Positions 35,951 through 46,984 are shown, counted from the stretch's first letter. The stretch: DNA of 64,000 nucleotides from Sabellastarte sp. h YS-2021 (GCA_964017235.1 OZ024930.1:155372221-155436220); one strand, 5' to 3'. The notes: generated by a model not told the origin, from the sequence alone. Made by a program: numbers and translations.

Positions 35951-36973
35951 GGAAGATAGAGTGGTATTACGATCTAATTAGAATCAGAACTTAAACTATA
36001 AATTATGAATCTATATTGGCCTTACATAAATATGTATTACAAAGATCTAGACAATGTTTTAAAGTGAAGTAGTTTTTTATAAAACAGTGAAATAGTTCAT
36101 GAAGAAGTGTCTTTTGCCTGCCAATTGAATCATTCCTTTAATTCCGACTGGTATCATTCCTATATTTGTACTTTCCATTTTATTGGAAGATCACTGGTAC
36201 ACCTATAGAATTTACCATTAAAATTTACCTCCTTTAAATTATATTTTGAGGGAATAACATTCCCACTTGTTATTACTTTAAAGTAAACCCTAAAGATGAA
36301 GACATTCTATAGAGCCATAGCAAGGCTATCTGATTATAAGCCCAAGGTCTGCACTGGGCTTTTGGTAATTGGAAGTTTATTGGGAATGATCTCTCAGGAG
36401 TACAGTCCCCGAGCCCCCTGCTTTCACTTTCTCTCAGTCAATTCCTGTCAACAAGACAACTGGCTTGCTGAACTCTAGAATACCTCACAGCACAGACTTC
36501 TTTTGGGCAAAAGATGCTTGTGGATTACATTTGTATATCATAATTTATTTAAGTGAAATAGATTCTATGTATATAGTGTTTTCATTGACTTTGAATGGAT
36601 CATTTTAATCAGTTTGATCATTTTTAATATTATTCTTATGACTTTCAATGGGTTATTTTGATTATGTTTACTAGTGTGCACAAGACTTGAAATGGGCCAT
36701 TTGAAAATTGTACTCAATGGATGGAACCAAGTCATGTCATATTAAATAATTTGTAAAATGCCGTATAACAATGGTTCACAAAAAAACTGTACACAAATTC
36801 AGTAAAATTCATTGATTTGAGTAAGTTGTTTATCTTTTGTGTGAGCTTTAGAGGATCTATGTTGGACAATACAGTAATATTTTAGTTAATGAAATTACAT
36901 TTTGTTCTTTAAAAACATCAATCACATGTGAAAAATCAAGTTATAAAAAAATATCTTTCTTCACAGGTATGAC
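35951..36973. other. Unassigned DNA
   Basis: No supported feature. Confidence 0.5.
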
Positions 36974-37147
36974 CTAAAGATTAATTCTTCAGCATTACAA
37001 CCCAGTGCATAAGGATTCAGTGGTAAATATATGCAAAATAATTATGAATAACAAGTAACACTAAAGATTAATTGTTCAGCATTGCAACCAAGTGCATAAG
37101 GATTCAGTGGTAAAGATATGCAAAATAATTATGAATAACAAGTTATC
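36974..37147. repeat. Tandem duplication, 87-bp period
   Basis: CTAAAGATTAATTSTTCAGC starts at 36974 and 37061. The copies are nearly identical through AATTATGAATAACAAGT, so the duplication is recent. Confidence 0.92.
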
Positions 37148-38273
37148 AACACGAAATTTTACGTAATATAATAACTTGAGCTGGAACCTTATCATTCTGA
37201 GTGCATACTTAAAGTTGCATAAAAACTCAAGCTCGTGACAATTTGCTGATTGAAAAATTAATGAAATGTAAAAAGGCTTGCTTGCTTTATTTTATTCAGA
37301 ATCCAATACAAAAGGATAATAATAACACAGATGCAATGAGTTAACTGTAAATAGTAAAATGATGCCAGTCTGCCATCACATTTGGTTTCTCTATAAAAAT
37401 TTTTATACAGAAATAATAATAATGATTTGATCGGGATATGAGACAAGTCTGTAACTGATTCATTTTATGTTGACTGTAGATGAGAGAGATTCTCGAGCAG
37501 AACTTGCATGTATCGTGTTACACATCTACCTTTTATGTTGACATCACTGTCTGCTTTGAAGGACACTACTAATAGTGAATTCACACAAAATAGCACAACA
37601 TAACACAGACCCTGCCTGGGTACTAACAACGCCAAGAAATGGAACATGCTTAATTTGAGGACAAAACTGGTTTGGATCAGGAACAACAATTTGGAAGCTA
37701 TTCTCGTTTTCTTTTTCACAATGGATAGACTATATCAGCATCTGTAGTTACTTTTGTAAAACTGGAGGATCTTTTTAACAGAATGCAACTGGGTTATAGA
37801 TATATTATGTTACTTCAATTATGTATTTAAATTATGTTGCACAACTGATATGAATTAATTTTGAGCATTTGGATAAACTGGTCTGTAACAGACAATTGGT
37901 ATAAACATAAAATAAACCAAAAATTGAAGAGGAAAAAAATCATAACTATTGTCAGCATTCATTTGGACTTTTAGCCCGTTGCAATTTATTTTTAATAATT
38001 AACAACATTAAAATTGAAGCTCGTACCTACTGGGTAAATGTCTTCGCAAAATACATACGTTGCTATTTTGGATTATATAAACATTAGCTCATAAGGAATG
38101 CTTTTTTGTCAAGTGAAATTCAGGATTAAATTACCAGTACACTTTATTTGGATATATAAATTTTGTATTTGTATAGTGTGAGTACATAAATATACTGTGG
38201 GAAAACAGAACATTGCATTTTTAAGAAGCACTATTTTTCAAGGGTTTTCTTTTGCTTAAATCATCTGAGACAT
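37148..38273. other. Unassigned DNA upstream of the membrane-protein gene
   Basis: No upstream exon was recognised. Pyrimidine-rich stretches ending in AG just before the coding region (AG at 38241-38242 and 38268-38269) are possible splice acceptors. Confidence 0.4.
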
Positions 38274-38957
38274 ATGAAGATGGTTAGCACTGCAAATGTA
38301 TCAGTAGCATCTGATCTGCTGACTTTAATAACCACATTAATCCCAGATAACCACCACATCAGCATTGATGGCACCACAGTGGATGGGACTATGATCACTG
38401 ATGTTACCACTACAAATGATACTTTTATACTCAACAGTACCACACTGGCTCCAGCAAGTAGAACTTCAGTTAATAGCCTAGCTTCAACAGATGGAAGTAG
38501 ATACACTCCAGAAGGGACAGGGGGTGCTAATAACATAGATTTACAGCCCACCTTTTTCCTGTCAATTACAGAGAACGATCTTCAGAAGCATCATGCCTCG
38601 GACTCCTCTGTACATCAAACAACAAAGGTGACATTTGGGAATAATTTCTTACATCCTTACTACCCATCTGTGGCTCAGGGGTATTCTCCATCTTGGTCCA
38701 CGTGGGTTTTATTCTCTTCACTCATAATATTAGCTGCCCTTCTCCTGATTGTTTGTGTGGCTGTTAAACTGTGTCATCACCACAATAATGAAGGATATAG
38801 CACCATTGATGAAGATCCATCTGGGCCAGGTCTTGGTCTCAGTCAACAGCATCAGGGAGTGTACTCTCCTTATATGGGATGTAGTCTGAACCTTCAGTAT
38901 GAGAACACATTTGTAGGTGTGTCCCTGCCAATTCTACAGGACAACACAAAAGTATGA
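38274..38957 (+). CDS. Single-pass transmembrane protein with PDZ-ligand-like C terminus (hypothetical)
   Basis: The open frame gives 227 codons from ATG 38274. A second ATG two codons on has the better start context (AAGATGG). Residues 1-143 are Ser/Thr/Asn-rich and have possible N-glycosylation sites at N8, N48 and N54. Residues 144-167 (WVLFSSLIILAALLLIVCVAVKLC, trimmed here to WVLFSSLIILAALLLIVCVA) form a clear membrane helix. A HHH-containing cytoplasmic tail of about 60 residues ends in NTKV-COOH, which fits a class I PDZ-binding motif. There is no N-terminal signal peptide, so this is either a type III membrane protein or, more likely, the terminal exon of a larger type I protein. The frame stays open upstream to 38190 and could be entered by splicing. 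A poly(A) signal follows 164 bases after the stop. I do not recognise the family. Confidence 0.6.
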   Translation: MKMVSTANVSVASDLLTLITTLIPDNHHISIDGTTVDGTMITDVTTTNDTFILNSTTLAPASRTSVNSLASTDGSRYTPEGTGGANNIDLQPTFFLSITENDLQKHHASDSSVHQTTKVTFGNNFLHPYYPSVAQGYSPSWSTWVLFSSLIILAALLLIVCVAVKLCHHHNNEGYSTIDEDPSGPGLGLSQQHQGVYSPYMGCSLNLQYENTFVGVSLPILQDNTKV

Positions 38958-39120
38958 CATAAGGTGTCTCTGTGGTTACAATTAATTGTTTTGTTTTTAA
39001 AATCAAACTGGCTGTCAAAATACTTAGGGCATGCAAGACTTGTATCAAGGTATATCAATTGATATTATTTCAAAGATGAAGATCAATGAAGTCAAGGGTT
39101 AGTGTTCAAAAATGTGTATT

Positions 39121-39126
39121 AATAAA
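39121..39126 (+). terminator. Polyadenylation signal AATAAA
   Basis: Canonical hexamer 164 bases downstream of the stop of the 38274-38957 coding region, in a normal position for a 3' UTR end. It supports that region being a real terminal exon. Confidence 0.55.
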
Positions 39127-40429
39127 CTTGTACAAAAACAATGACACTAGAGTTGTTTTTCAATTGTCAGTTTAAGTCGATACAAGAGAGAATCGTGAAC
39201 CAATTTACAAGTAAAGACAAGAAAATCCTGTTAAAAAATCTAGTTTTGGGGATAAAAAAAGTCAGGATTTTCAAAAGCAACACGTTCAGATTGTCAAAGG
39301 CTGTTTTCTTTTATTGTTCTTATAAAAGTCATTGTCAGATTAAGTTTATTAAAATTTTGATTGCATATTATAATTGATAGATCATGAACGACATATCTTG
39401 AACAAAATTCCACACACATATTTATGATAAGAAATGAAGTAAGAACAAAAACATTGTTCACCGTAAAGGAGATGATACAATGGTCCAAGAATAATTATCA
39501 ATCCCTGTATCGAATTCTGGGAAAATGAAAACACCATCAAATATCCCATGTTTCAGAAGCATCAGACAAATATATCTCTAGGGCTTCCGGGGAGGGTGAG
39601 AACTCCATTATTCTGCTGTCCAAAATAGAGAACCAGCTGATATAAGTTTCTAACTAAGTTGCTTTATTTATATGAGTAGCAATATGCATACAAAATAACC
39701 AAACAAATATCAGCATGTTTTATTCCCTTGGTATTCAGAATACGCAGTCACCAAGTCTTTACATAACAAACCTGAGCAATTTACCCACTTTATTGGGTTC
39801 CGGATGTAAAATTGTCTGTATAAATTACAATAAAATGAGAAACAGAATTAAATCTCAAACTGATCTTACATTTGACAAAATGATTGACTAGAACCTGTAA
39901 TTTATTGTTGTGTACCTGAATTACAGAATTTTATCTTTCATAACTCATCTATCACATATCACAACCATTAAATCAAATGTTAACTTCGTACATAAAAAGC
40001 ATCATAATATTTCATAGTATGTATTCTCCATATGTTTTGAATACGATCACCACGGGTCAGAGACCTTCAATCTCCATTTCACTTTGGGGCCTGCATATTT
40101 TAAGAAGGCCTCATTAGTGTAAAGGTCATACATTCACCATCCACACGCTATCTAAGGTAGTATGTTTCAGCCTCAGACACAGTCTTGAGTGGGACAGTGT
40201 ACAATCCTGTCCAGTTGATATGCAATTCTTTTCAAGATCATTTCAACTACCCATTGCAATATGATTGGTGAACGATCTTATAAATACAACTTAATTCATG
40301 GAATTGTATCTGTTTATATATATTATGAATGGTTTAGTCCAAAAGACAATGTTGGAAAACATAGCATCTTGAACAAGTAGATTTATATGAGCATAAATTT
40401 GTTTATTTTTTTTATTTTTATTATTATTA
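39127..40429. other. Unassigned DNA
   Basis: No supported feature. Open frames near 39141-39488 have no signature. Confidence 0.5.
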
Positions 40430-40442
40430 TTTTTTTTTTTTT

Positions 40443-40473
<31 letters not shown>

Positions 40474-40476
40474 GGG
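40430..40476. repeat. T23-G24 homopolymer junction
   Basis: T23 (40430-40452) runs directly into G24 (40453-40476). Compare T26-G11 at 63010-63046. Confidence 0.9.
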
Positions 40477-40522
40477 TTAGCCCTCTCAACTATTATTGCA
40501 CACACTGAAGGCAATGGGTCTG

Positions 40523-40528
40523 TTTATT
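40523..40528 (-). terminator. Possible polyadenylation signal on the minus strand
   Basis: AATAAA on the minus strand, about 103 bases past the stop of the candidate exon at 40631-40876. Meaningful only if that exon is real. Confidence 0.3.
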
Positions 40529-40630
40529 TAAAGGCTCATAAGAATTAATTAAAAGACCATTAACTTCACAGAATTCACACTGGAATAGGGAACACGGGTG
40601 CTGAGTAGATACATGGTTATATCCCACCTC

Positions 40631-40876
40631 TTATGTTATGGGAGTCCCTTCCTCGAGTGGAAGAGTTAGTAGTTGCTCAGCAGTGTTAGATGGTGTTAAG
40701 TGTGGTATCTTAGACTCTGGGTATGTACTGCAGTCCTCGATCCCCTCAACTGAACACGTGTTGAACCAGACTTCAAATCCACACCAATAAATGAATCCAT
40801 CCACAATGAAATATAATTTAAGGTTTTGTATATAAAACAATTTAAAGTCCCTCTTGTAACCTGTGTATTTTGTCAT
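40631..40876 (-). CDS. Candidate terminal exon, unknown protein
   Basis: A minus-strand frame ending at 40631 encodes an 81-residue stretch. It has an aromatic/Cys-containing start (FIVDGFIYWCGFEVWFNTCS) and a Pro/Thr/Glu-rich end (PHLTPSNTAEQLLTLPLEEG). The composition is more protein-like than surrounding chance frames, and an AATAAA follows at a normal distance. No family was recognised and no convincing splice acceptor was seen, so this could still be a chance frame. If real, the gene would be convergent with the membrane-protein gene at 38.3-39.1 kb. Confidence 0.25.
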   Translation of the reverse strand: MTKYTGYKRDFKLFYIQNLKLYFIVDGFIYWCGFEVWFNTCSVEGIEDCSTYPESKIPHLTPSNTAEQLLTLPLEEGTPIT

Positions 40877-41782
40877 GTTGCTTCTTGTTCAGAGCAATAG
40901 GGAGTACAGTAACGTAGTGAGTCGTTTGTTCAAGTATCAACCCACTCACGAGTTAGACACTTGACACTTTTTCTCATTGTAAGATGACACACAGTCCAGA
41001 GTCTTCACCATCTGGCATGCATTGCTCTTCTCCACCCCTCCCTCCCAATCTGTTGTGCTCAGGCCAATAGACTCAGTTGAATACCATGCTAAAACTACAG
41101 CCATTGATAAGAAAAAGCTCATTATAATACATCAAAAATTCAGATCTGCTTGCTTTCCTTCTTCTTTCTTTATTATTGTGGGACTTTTTGCAACATTTGA
41201 GTTTAAATTGAACAATTGGTTAGGATTGTAAATGTGTTGGTACCATCTATCAAAGGATAAGCATTCATAATTCTGTGGGAAAAACTATTTCTGGGGTGAT
41301 GCACTGGTACAGAAACAGTTAAATACAAACTCAAGCATGAAATGAATAGTAAAGCCTCTCACAGTTAATTTAAAAACTACTAAAAACCCGTTTTATGTGG
41401 CATTCCCACTTACTGGATTTCAAATTATATCTATCCATCCAAAAAATTGCCAATAAAAAACTAAAAGTAAGCCAAAATGACAAAGTAAAGATTTTCAATG
41501 CTGGCTGGTCTGTATCAAATGTCAAAGCATGTACACCTGAAAGACAAGGTCAGAATCAAAAACCAATGCAGAGGAGGGGTCAGTAGGATGGTACATACAA
41601 TATTTTTAAGGTAGGGTTAAAGGAGTGAGCCTCTGGATACCCAAATGTTCAAGTAAATTGCTAATTCTTTTGTAGTTGTAACTTATCTTTACGGTGTTAT
41701 GACTTAAAATTTTGTTGTTACTGAGTGATCCTTTCCTAGAAGTTAGATTAGTTTCCTCATGGCCAATGCACAATGCTCATTG

Positions 41783-41951
41783 TTACGAGTTATCTTTATG
41801 AGTTGTAATGGTTGAGAGTAGGTCGTGATTACTGCACAAGAATGCTCTTTTCTTGTTAGTCTTCAAGAGTTCATTGAGACCCATAGAAGAATGCTCAAGC
41901 TCTAATAGCTTCAGTTTTTTATTGTACTTGTCTTCCACATTAGTAAAACTA
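41783..41951 (-). CDS. Candidate coding exon with charged helical segment
   Basis: On the minus strand, TATTTTCAG (ending at 41952) is followed by a frame reading ...FTNVEDKYNKKLKLLELEHS, then SMGLNELLKTNKKRAFLCSN, ending at a stop at 41783. The charged amphipathic start and the good acceptor (CTTACATATTTTCAG) suggest a spliced 3' exon. No family was recognised, and no AATAAA was seen close downstream. It may belong to the same minus-strand gene as 40631-40876, but the stop makes joining them in series impossible without alternative splicing. Confidence 0.3.
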
Positions 41952-42322
41952 CTGAAAATATGTAAGTTACTAATTTGGCAAAGAGTACTTTTTATATACA
42001 CACTTATAGTAATGAGGCTAAGAAAACAAATTTCATTACACATGGGGTTTGTAAAGCTGAATAAAGAGATAGAGCACATTTCTTCATACTATTTGTCCAA
42101 TGGCAATATAAAAGCCATTTTCATAACAGAGATCAGCTGAATATAAGACAACAGTACAGCATGCCTTCCTCCAGGAATGTAGAGTTGATATAGGAGGTTA
42201 TGTATTTGGTGGCATGTTTGTCTGATGACAAAATAGCTCGAAATATTCAGATTATAATGAAATTTTCAATTTTGCACAGGCAACAGTCATTTAGAATTTG
42301 GTGGTGACTCCAATCACCATCT
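41952..42322. other. Unassigned DNA
   Basis: No supported feature. Confidence 0.5.
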
Positions 42323-42405
42323 GGGGCCGTATTCATAAAATGTCTTAGCCAAGTCTTAGGCTTAACTTTTGTATACAAATATAGCCAACTTAAGCCTAAG
42401 ACAAT
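42323..42405. repeat. GGGGCCGTATTC hairpin repeat, copy 1 (right arm truncated)
   Basis: Same family as 56419-56528: GGGGCCGTATTCATAAAATG, then CTTAGCCAAGTCTTAGGCTTAA, a loop, then TTAAGCCTAAGACAATGAT. The outer part of the right arm is missing where the GCACTC-type repeat fragment begins. Confidence 0.85.
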
Positions 42406-42429
42406 GATAGGTCCTTTCGTTAATGCCGC

Positions 42430-42535
42430 CTTTGGATCCAGGAATTTTTAAGGTATTTTATTGTAGGGTAATATCAAGCAATATATAGTAGGTGTTTGGC
42501 CCAGGCAGAGACATGTGCTCTCCGAGTGCTCTTGC
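42430..42535 (+). repeat. GCACTC-type repeat fragment
   Basis: It contains GGATCCAGGAATTTTTAAGG and ends TGTGCTCTCCGAGTGCTCTT. It appears to have replaced or interrupted the right arm of the hairpin repeat next to it. Confidence 0.5.
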
Positions 42536-42900
42536 GTATTATTAATTATTAAATTTGAGATCTCATATGGAAACACAGAAAGAGAGAGAGAAAATACAAA
42601 TACTATTGTTTCTTCTATTCAATGCAGATAATTCTAATAAACTTTTATATACTCTATGATATCAAGAGTGTTCTGATACAAAGTCAAACAATAATTTTCC
42701 AAATCTTTTTAAAAGCAAATTTATTTGTGATATCTTGCCTATTAACTAACTTGCCTGTTGACTGTTCTCACAGTTCCGTGCAGTTGTTACAAATTGTATT
42801 TGACTTTTTCCTTCATGACCTTGTCCTTATGACTCTTAAAAGAGACTTAATATGTTGGTAGTGCACATTTTAAAATGAGTCATCCCGATTTCACCCCACT

Positions 42901-42923
42901 CCCCCCCCCCCCCCCCCCCCCCC
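42901..42923. repeat. C23 homopolymer tract
   Basis: A run of 23 C following CACCCCACT. Confidence 0.9.
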
Positions 42924-43088
42924 ACCTGTATGTTTTAATACTGCTCATGTGAGGATGTAACAACCACTTCAAACAGTTTTAAGCGCAAGCTCTAGCAAGG
43001 CTCGTGTTCTAGAGATCACTTTTTTTTCATTTCTTTTTGTCCCCGAACTTTGATGAAATTGACAACACCTGTGCATTCTGAATTTATC

Positions 43089-43255
43089 TCTCTTGCTCTC
43101 CAATAACTAAAATGACACATATCCTTTTGGCTTTTTCCCATACATATGTCCTTCTTGTATCGGTTCTGATTTTGCTTCTCTTGCTCTCCAATAGCTAAAA
43201 AGACACATGTTCTTTCGGCTTTTTCCCCTACATATGTCCTTCTTGCATCAGACTT
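43089..43255. repeat. Tandem duplication, 88-bp period
   Basis: TCTCTTGCTCTCCAATARCT starts at 43089 and 43177. Both units continue CATATGTCCTTCTTG. The second unit runs straight into the first 5S-derived SINE. Confidence 0.88.
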
Positions 43256-43490
43256 TCAGGAACTGTGGCACAGAGTGATGACTATTTCTCTGCTCACTGA
43301 TGTTAAGCGGCACTGGGCTATGTTACTACTTGGATGGTGACAGTCTCAGTTTGGGACCAGCTGTGGGATCAATCTAAGTTGGAATTTTTTTGTGTCACAA
43401 GACTTTCGTAAATTCTAGTGCACTACTCGTGTCTCTGATGGGTTTGCACTTGCACTAGGAGACCAAAACACCTTTTGGCCTTGTTTTTTT
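43255..43490 (+). mobile_element. 5S rRNA-derived SINE (SINE3-like), copy 1
   Basis: The core at 43297-43345 reads GTTAAGCGGCACTGGGCTAT then GTTACTACTTGGATGGTGAC. This matches 5S rRNA box A/C sequence (AGTTAAGC.GCG..GGGC..GGTTAGTACTTGGATGGGTGAC). The rest of the unit is not 5S-like, so it is a SINE using the 5S internal Pol III promoter rather than a 5S gene. Adjacent to copy 2. Confidence 0.8.
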
Positions 43491-43665
43491 TTTGTCTCCG
43501 GACTGTCATGAATTGTGGCATACTGTGATAAGTATCGGTCTTCTCACTGAAGTTAAGGGACAATGGGCTACGTTAGTACTGGGAGGGATGACTTCTTCAG
43601 TGCACTACCCATGTCTCTGATGGCTCGTGCTAGTAGTCCGAAACCCCTTTCGGAACTGTTTCTTA
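43491..43665 (+). mobile_element. 5S rRNA-derived SINE, copy 2
   Basis: The core at 43541-43590 reads CACTGAAGTTAAGGGACAAT then GGGCTACGTTAGTACTGGGA. The head TGTCTCCGGACTGTCATGAA resembles that of copy 4 (AGTCTCCAGACTTCATGAA). The tail AGTGCACTACCCATGTCTCT parallels copy 1 (AGTGCACTACTCGTGTCTCT). Tandem with copy 1. Confidence 0.8.
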
Positions 43666-44933
43666 TAAAATCACTATATGCTTGAAATGTGGTCCGTATT
43701 GTGGGGAATGAGTCATACCTAGGTACAATCCAGACTTAGGTACACTTATGAAACTGATGACGTACTACCAAAAATCAAGCCACAACCAAGCCCCAGTGGG
43801 TTGGGTTAAATATTTTGCACTTTTTTGTAACGCATGAAGCCAGCGCGTGTGAACTAGCTATTAACCACCTAAACCCTAAATGGCAATGGTAATCTTATAA
43901 TTTGTGAACAACCCTTTGGTTAGTGAGAGTACCTGTTATATTATGGCATTATCTTTCACCAGATCAAGTTCCTATGACTAGTAATTACAAAGCACCAGCA
44001 GAAACTAGAACAAAGTCTATTGGATGTGCAGAGAGTAGTAATAACATGGTTTTTTTTCACTGTGAAAAAGGCCAAAAAAATAATGAGCATGAATTTACGT
44101 ATACAATTACAGAGGACGAATTTCTTAGGCAAGATTTTTTTAGTCTAAAGTTCATCATGCTTGTTGCCATTCATGTATTTTATGGTAATGTTTATCCACA
44201 CATCCTCAGAGACTGTTAAACTTTCTAAATTAAATGAACCTTTCTCAGTGTACTTCTGGCTATTAAGGCCCATGCACACCATGCTGACCCGATATGATCA
44301 ATTATACTATGCTGAGATGCAAGTCTTTAAACTGGGGAATATGGTGATTTGTTTTTAAAATCTGACCATAAGTGAGGAATTTATGGTCATTTTAGTTGTG
44401 ATTAAGCGTCAGCCAAGATCCAACATCTTATGTATTATTACTTATAAATGCAATGATTTAAAATGACTTTAAAAACTCCTGGAACTGGACACTGACCCGG
44501 ATCACACCAAAATTTAATTGTTTGTTCCTTATGCCATCATCGACAACGCAAACACATGCTACCAAAAACATCACAGAAAACATCCTCCTTCACAGGTATA
44601 TTTGCCTTGTTGCAATATCATATATACAGTAAATATGTTTACAGGGTATGTGATTCAGTCAGAGAAGAAGAATGTATATATTTATCATAAGTCAATAATT
44701 CCTAAGTTGAGTATCACATCATTCATTTGAAATGTTTATCCAGTCTGGGGGTTGACAGTTGCAATTTCCGTAAGAATAAAGCATCTTTAGATAACATACT
44801 GGCTCCTAAGTGCCTTTGGTAACTACAAAGCCTATATATTATGAGGACACTGGGAAAGTGCAATAGTAATGATTAACAATTGCATCAATGTAGACGCCAA
44901 AGCACTCACCATTTATATCATGTGAATAGCAAG
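43666..44933. other. Unassigned DNA
   Basis: One frame (43923-44219) lies behind a possible acceptor, TCTTTCACCAG, and reads polar then hydrophobic. I found no family signature and no donor, so it is not called as a gene. Confidence 0.4.
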
Positions 44934-45145
44934 AGCACTCATTAAGTGCATACCTCCGCCAGGGCCAAACACCTCAAATGTTATCCCTATGAGTGTAATG
45001 ATAAAGAAATCTTTAAAAAATTCCTGGATCCAGATGAAGATATGGATCATAAAATTCATATCATAAATCAAAAAAACATCAAAATCTATTTATAACTTTT
45101 TGAGTTATTTTGCAAACAAATAAACACCAAGCAAAACATATACTT
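44934..45145 (-). repeat. GCACTC-ended dispersed repeat (minus orientation)
   Basis: It begins GAGCACTCATTAAGTGCATA then CCTCCGCCAGGGCCAAACAC. Internal TTCCTGGATCCAGATGAAGA and GAGTTATTTTGCAAACAAAT motifs match the family. Confidence 0.6.
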
Positions 45146-45489
45146 CCTAATCAGAGGTAGTTAAAATGTGAGAAATCTGTTTTAGCTCATTCACATAATT
45201 CATTTTTTTTCTTTTACAAAGATCCATAAACATTTAAACGTATAATAGTAGAATCATGGTTTCTTGGCTAGACCAGTTAGATATTTGCACAAACATTATG
45301 CAGGACTTGTAACTAATGGGGATGTCAGATAAAATAACATCACTGCATTAGATCACACCGGGATATTTACTGCCAGGCTATGTGATGATGCACATGATCA
45401 TGAGATGACTTTATCTTCTAGATACTGATGGGGCCTGGTGACAATAAACAAGACTTTCTCGTTTCATATTTCAGAATAATAGTACAAGA

Positions 45490-45645
45490 TCATGATTCAA
45501 AGTCAAAGTTGGGTTTTTACGTCCCTTTCACCAGTCCCAGTCATGTTGAGATAGACATGTATCACTTCCCAACTGTTGTCATAGGTCAGCACCCCAGAGT
45601 TCTAAGACAAGTCTTCGACCATGGCTACTCTGACGCTTAAAGGAC
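45490..45645 (-). mobile_element. Degenerate tRNA-derived SINE (minus strand), family of 6053-6210
   Basis: Its left side, AAAGTCAAAGTTGGGTTTTT then ACGTCCCTTTCACCAG, is the reverse complement of the 6-kb SINE tail (TTGACGGGACGTAAAACCCC-type). The tRNA-like head is badly decayed. Confidence 0.6.
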
Positions 45646-45910
45646 GACAATGCATTGGTATTACTTAGTCTTTTGAATTATTTACCAGATCCTTTCATAT
45701 AAATAGAGGTAAAAGGTAGTGGTGAACTGGCTAATATTATTTTTGATTTGAAATGTGTGTCTGCCCATGCGGGAAAATTGTGGGCATGATTTGAACAATA
45801 ATAAAACTTAAAGCATTAATCAACAAATATTTATGTAAAGATAATATTCTCCCAATTGCTAGTTGGCATAACACAGACCTCCATTATCTTTCACATAAAC
45901 AAGAAAGATG

Positions 45911-45961
<51 letters not shown>
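45911..45961. repeat. (TTGA)n microsatellite, ~13 units
   Basis: A pure TTGA repeat. The same tetranucleotide forms the 3' tail of the LINE at 62.67 kb, but no LINE coding remnant precedes it here. Confidence 0.95.
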
Positions 45962-45962
<1 letters not shown>

Positions 45963-46011
45963 CAAGGACAACATTTTTCATAAGAATTTAGATAAGTTGG
46001 GATACCAAGTT

Positions 46012-46467
46012 CCCAGTAAACATTAAAAATGTTTTTAAATGGTTCAAGCATTTACAAAACATTTTTAAAAACCTATTTTAAACCCTATCTTTTGATATTT
46101 TTAACACTTTTTGATAAGTTTACACTGTAATGTTTAAAGATGTTTTATAAAGTTCTCTATACCTACGTTTTTGCTGAAAACATTTATTAAACATTTATCA
46201 AATAACTCAAGAAACTAGGTTTGACTGGAAATGTTTTTAAACATTTATAAAATAGCTGAAGAAATGAAGTTTATGTTGGAAATGTTTTAAACATTCATCA
46301 GGAAATGTTTGATAAACAGTATACATAAAAAGCTTAAACAACATTTGTTGACAATGTTTTGTAAATGTTTGTTCTGAAATTGTTTACAAACTTTTATTAG
46401 CAACTGGTTTTCGGTACCCATCATTTAGTAACCTTCAACAAACATTTCCTCAAAAATGTTTACTGGG
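46012..46467. mobile_element. AAACATTT-rich MITE, copy 1 (internally deleted)
   Basis: Its ends are exact inverted repeats, CCCAGTAAACATT and AATGTTTACTGGG. The 456-bp interior is packed with AAACATTT/AAATGTTT palindromes. It matches the outer parts of the longer copies at 49521-50382 and 51536-52447. Confidence 0.85.
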
Positions 46468-46984
46468 ATTTAGTTGCCATACAGAAACTGGCTTTATATT
46501 GAATTTTAGTGCAAGCTACTGAAACTGAAGCCCCAGAAAATAAATAAACTCTTGGTCATAAAATAAACACCATGTCAGTATTTCAGCTGTTCAGACAAAT
46601 GAAATCCCAGCTGAAATATAACACTATCAGTTGTAGAATAGCATTGGGAGCCATCTCATGCCCTTAAAATGCTCCTTGTGGGCTCTAAGTTCCTTTTTTT
46701 ATTGACAGTCTCCATACTGATACCACTGTTCAACTTTTGTAGTTTATCCTAAGACTTGGCCAAATTTAAAATCCAGGTGCTGCAACAACTGATACTGTCA
46801 TGAAATTATGGAAACACAAACAAACATCATAATTTGTCCCGACTGAAGAGATGACGTCTCTGACCAGCCTCCAGACCTGCACCAGACTGTGACAATATAT
46901 TAAGATCATTTTCACAAAAGAATGTACAATAGTGGTATTTCCAGACGAATCGGGAGAGTAGCTAGGATATTTTTAATTGGTACT
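46468..46984. other. Unassigned DNA
   Basis: No supported feature. Confidence 0.5.

Noticed and set aside
43297-43345. Possible functional 5S rRNA gene
   Set aside because: Only the internal-promoter portion resembles 5S. The flanks of a real 5S gene are absent and several conserved bases differ.
43923-44219. Candidate exon behind TCTTTCACCAG
   Set aside because: No donor, no family signature, and the second half is T-rich and hydrophobic.
45428-45640. 70-codon frame as a small gene
   Set aside because: It coincides with a degenerate SINE on the opposite strand.
45911-45961. TTGA microsatellite as the tail of a LINE
   Set aside because: The 61.8-kb LINE ends in the same repeat, but no LINE 3' sequence precedes this one.
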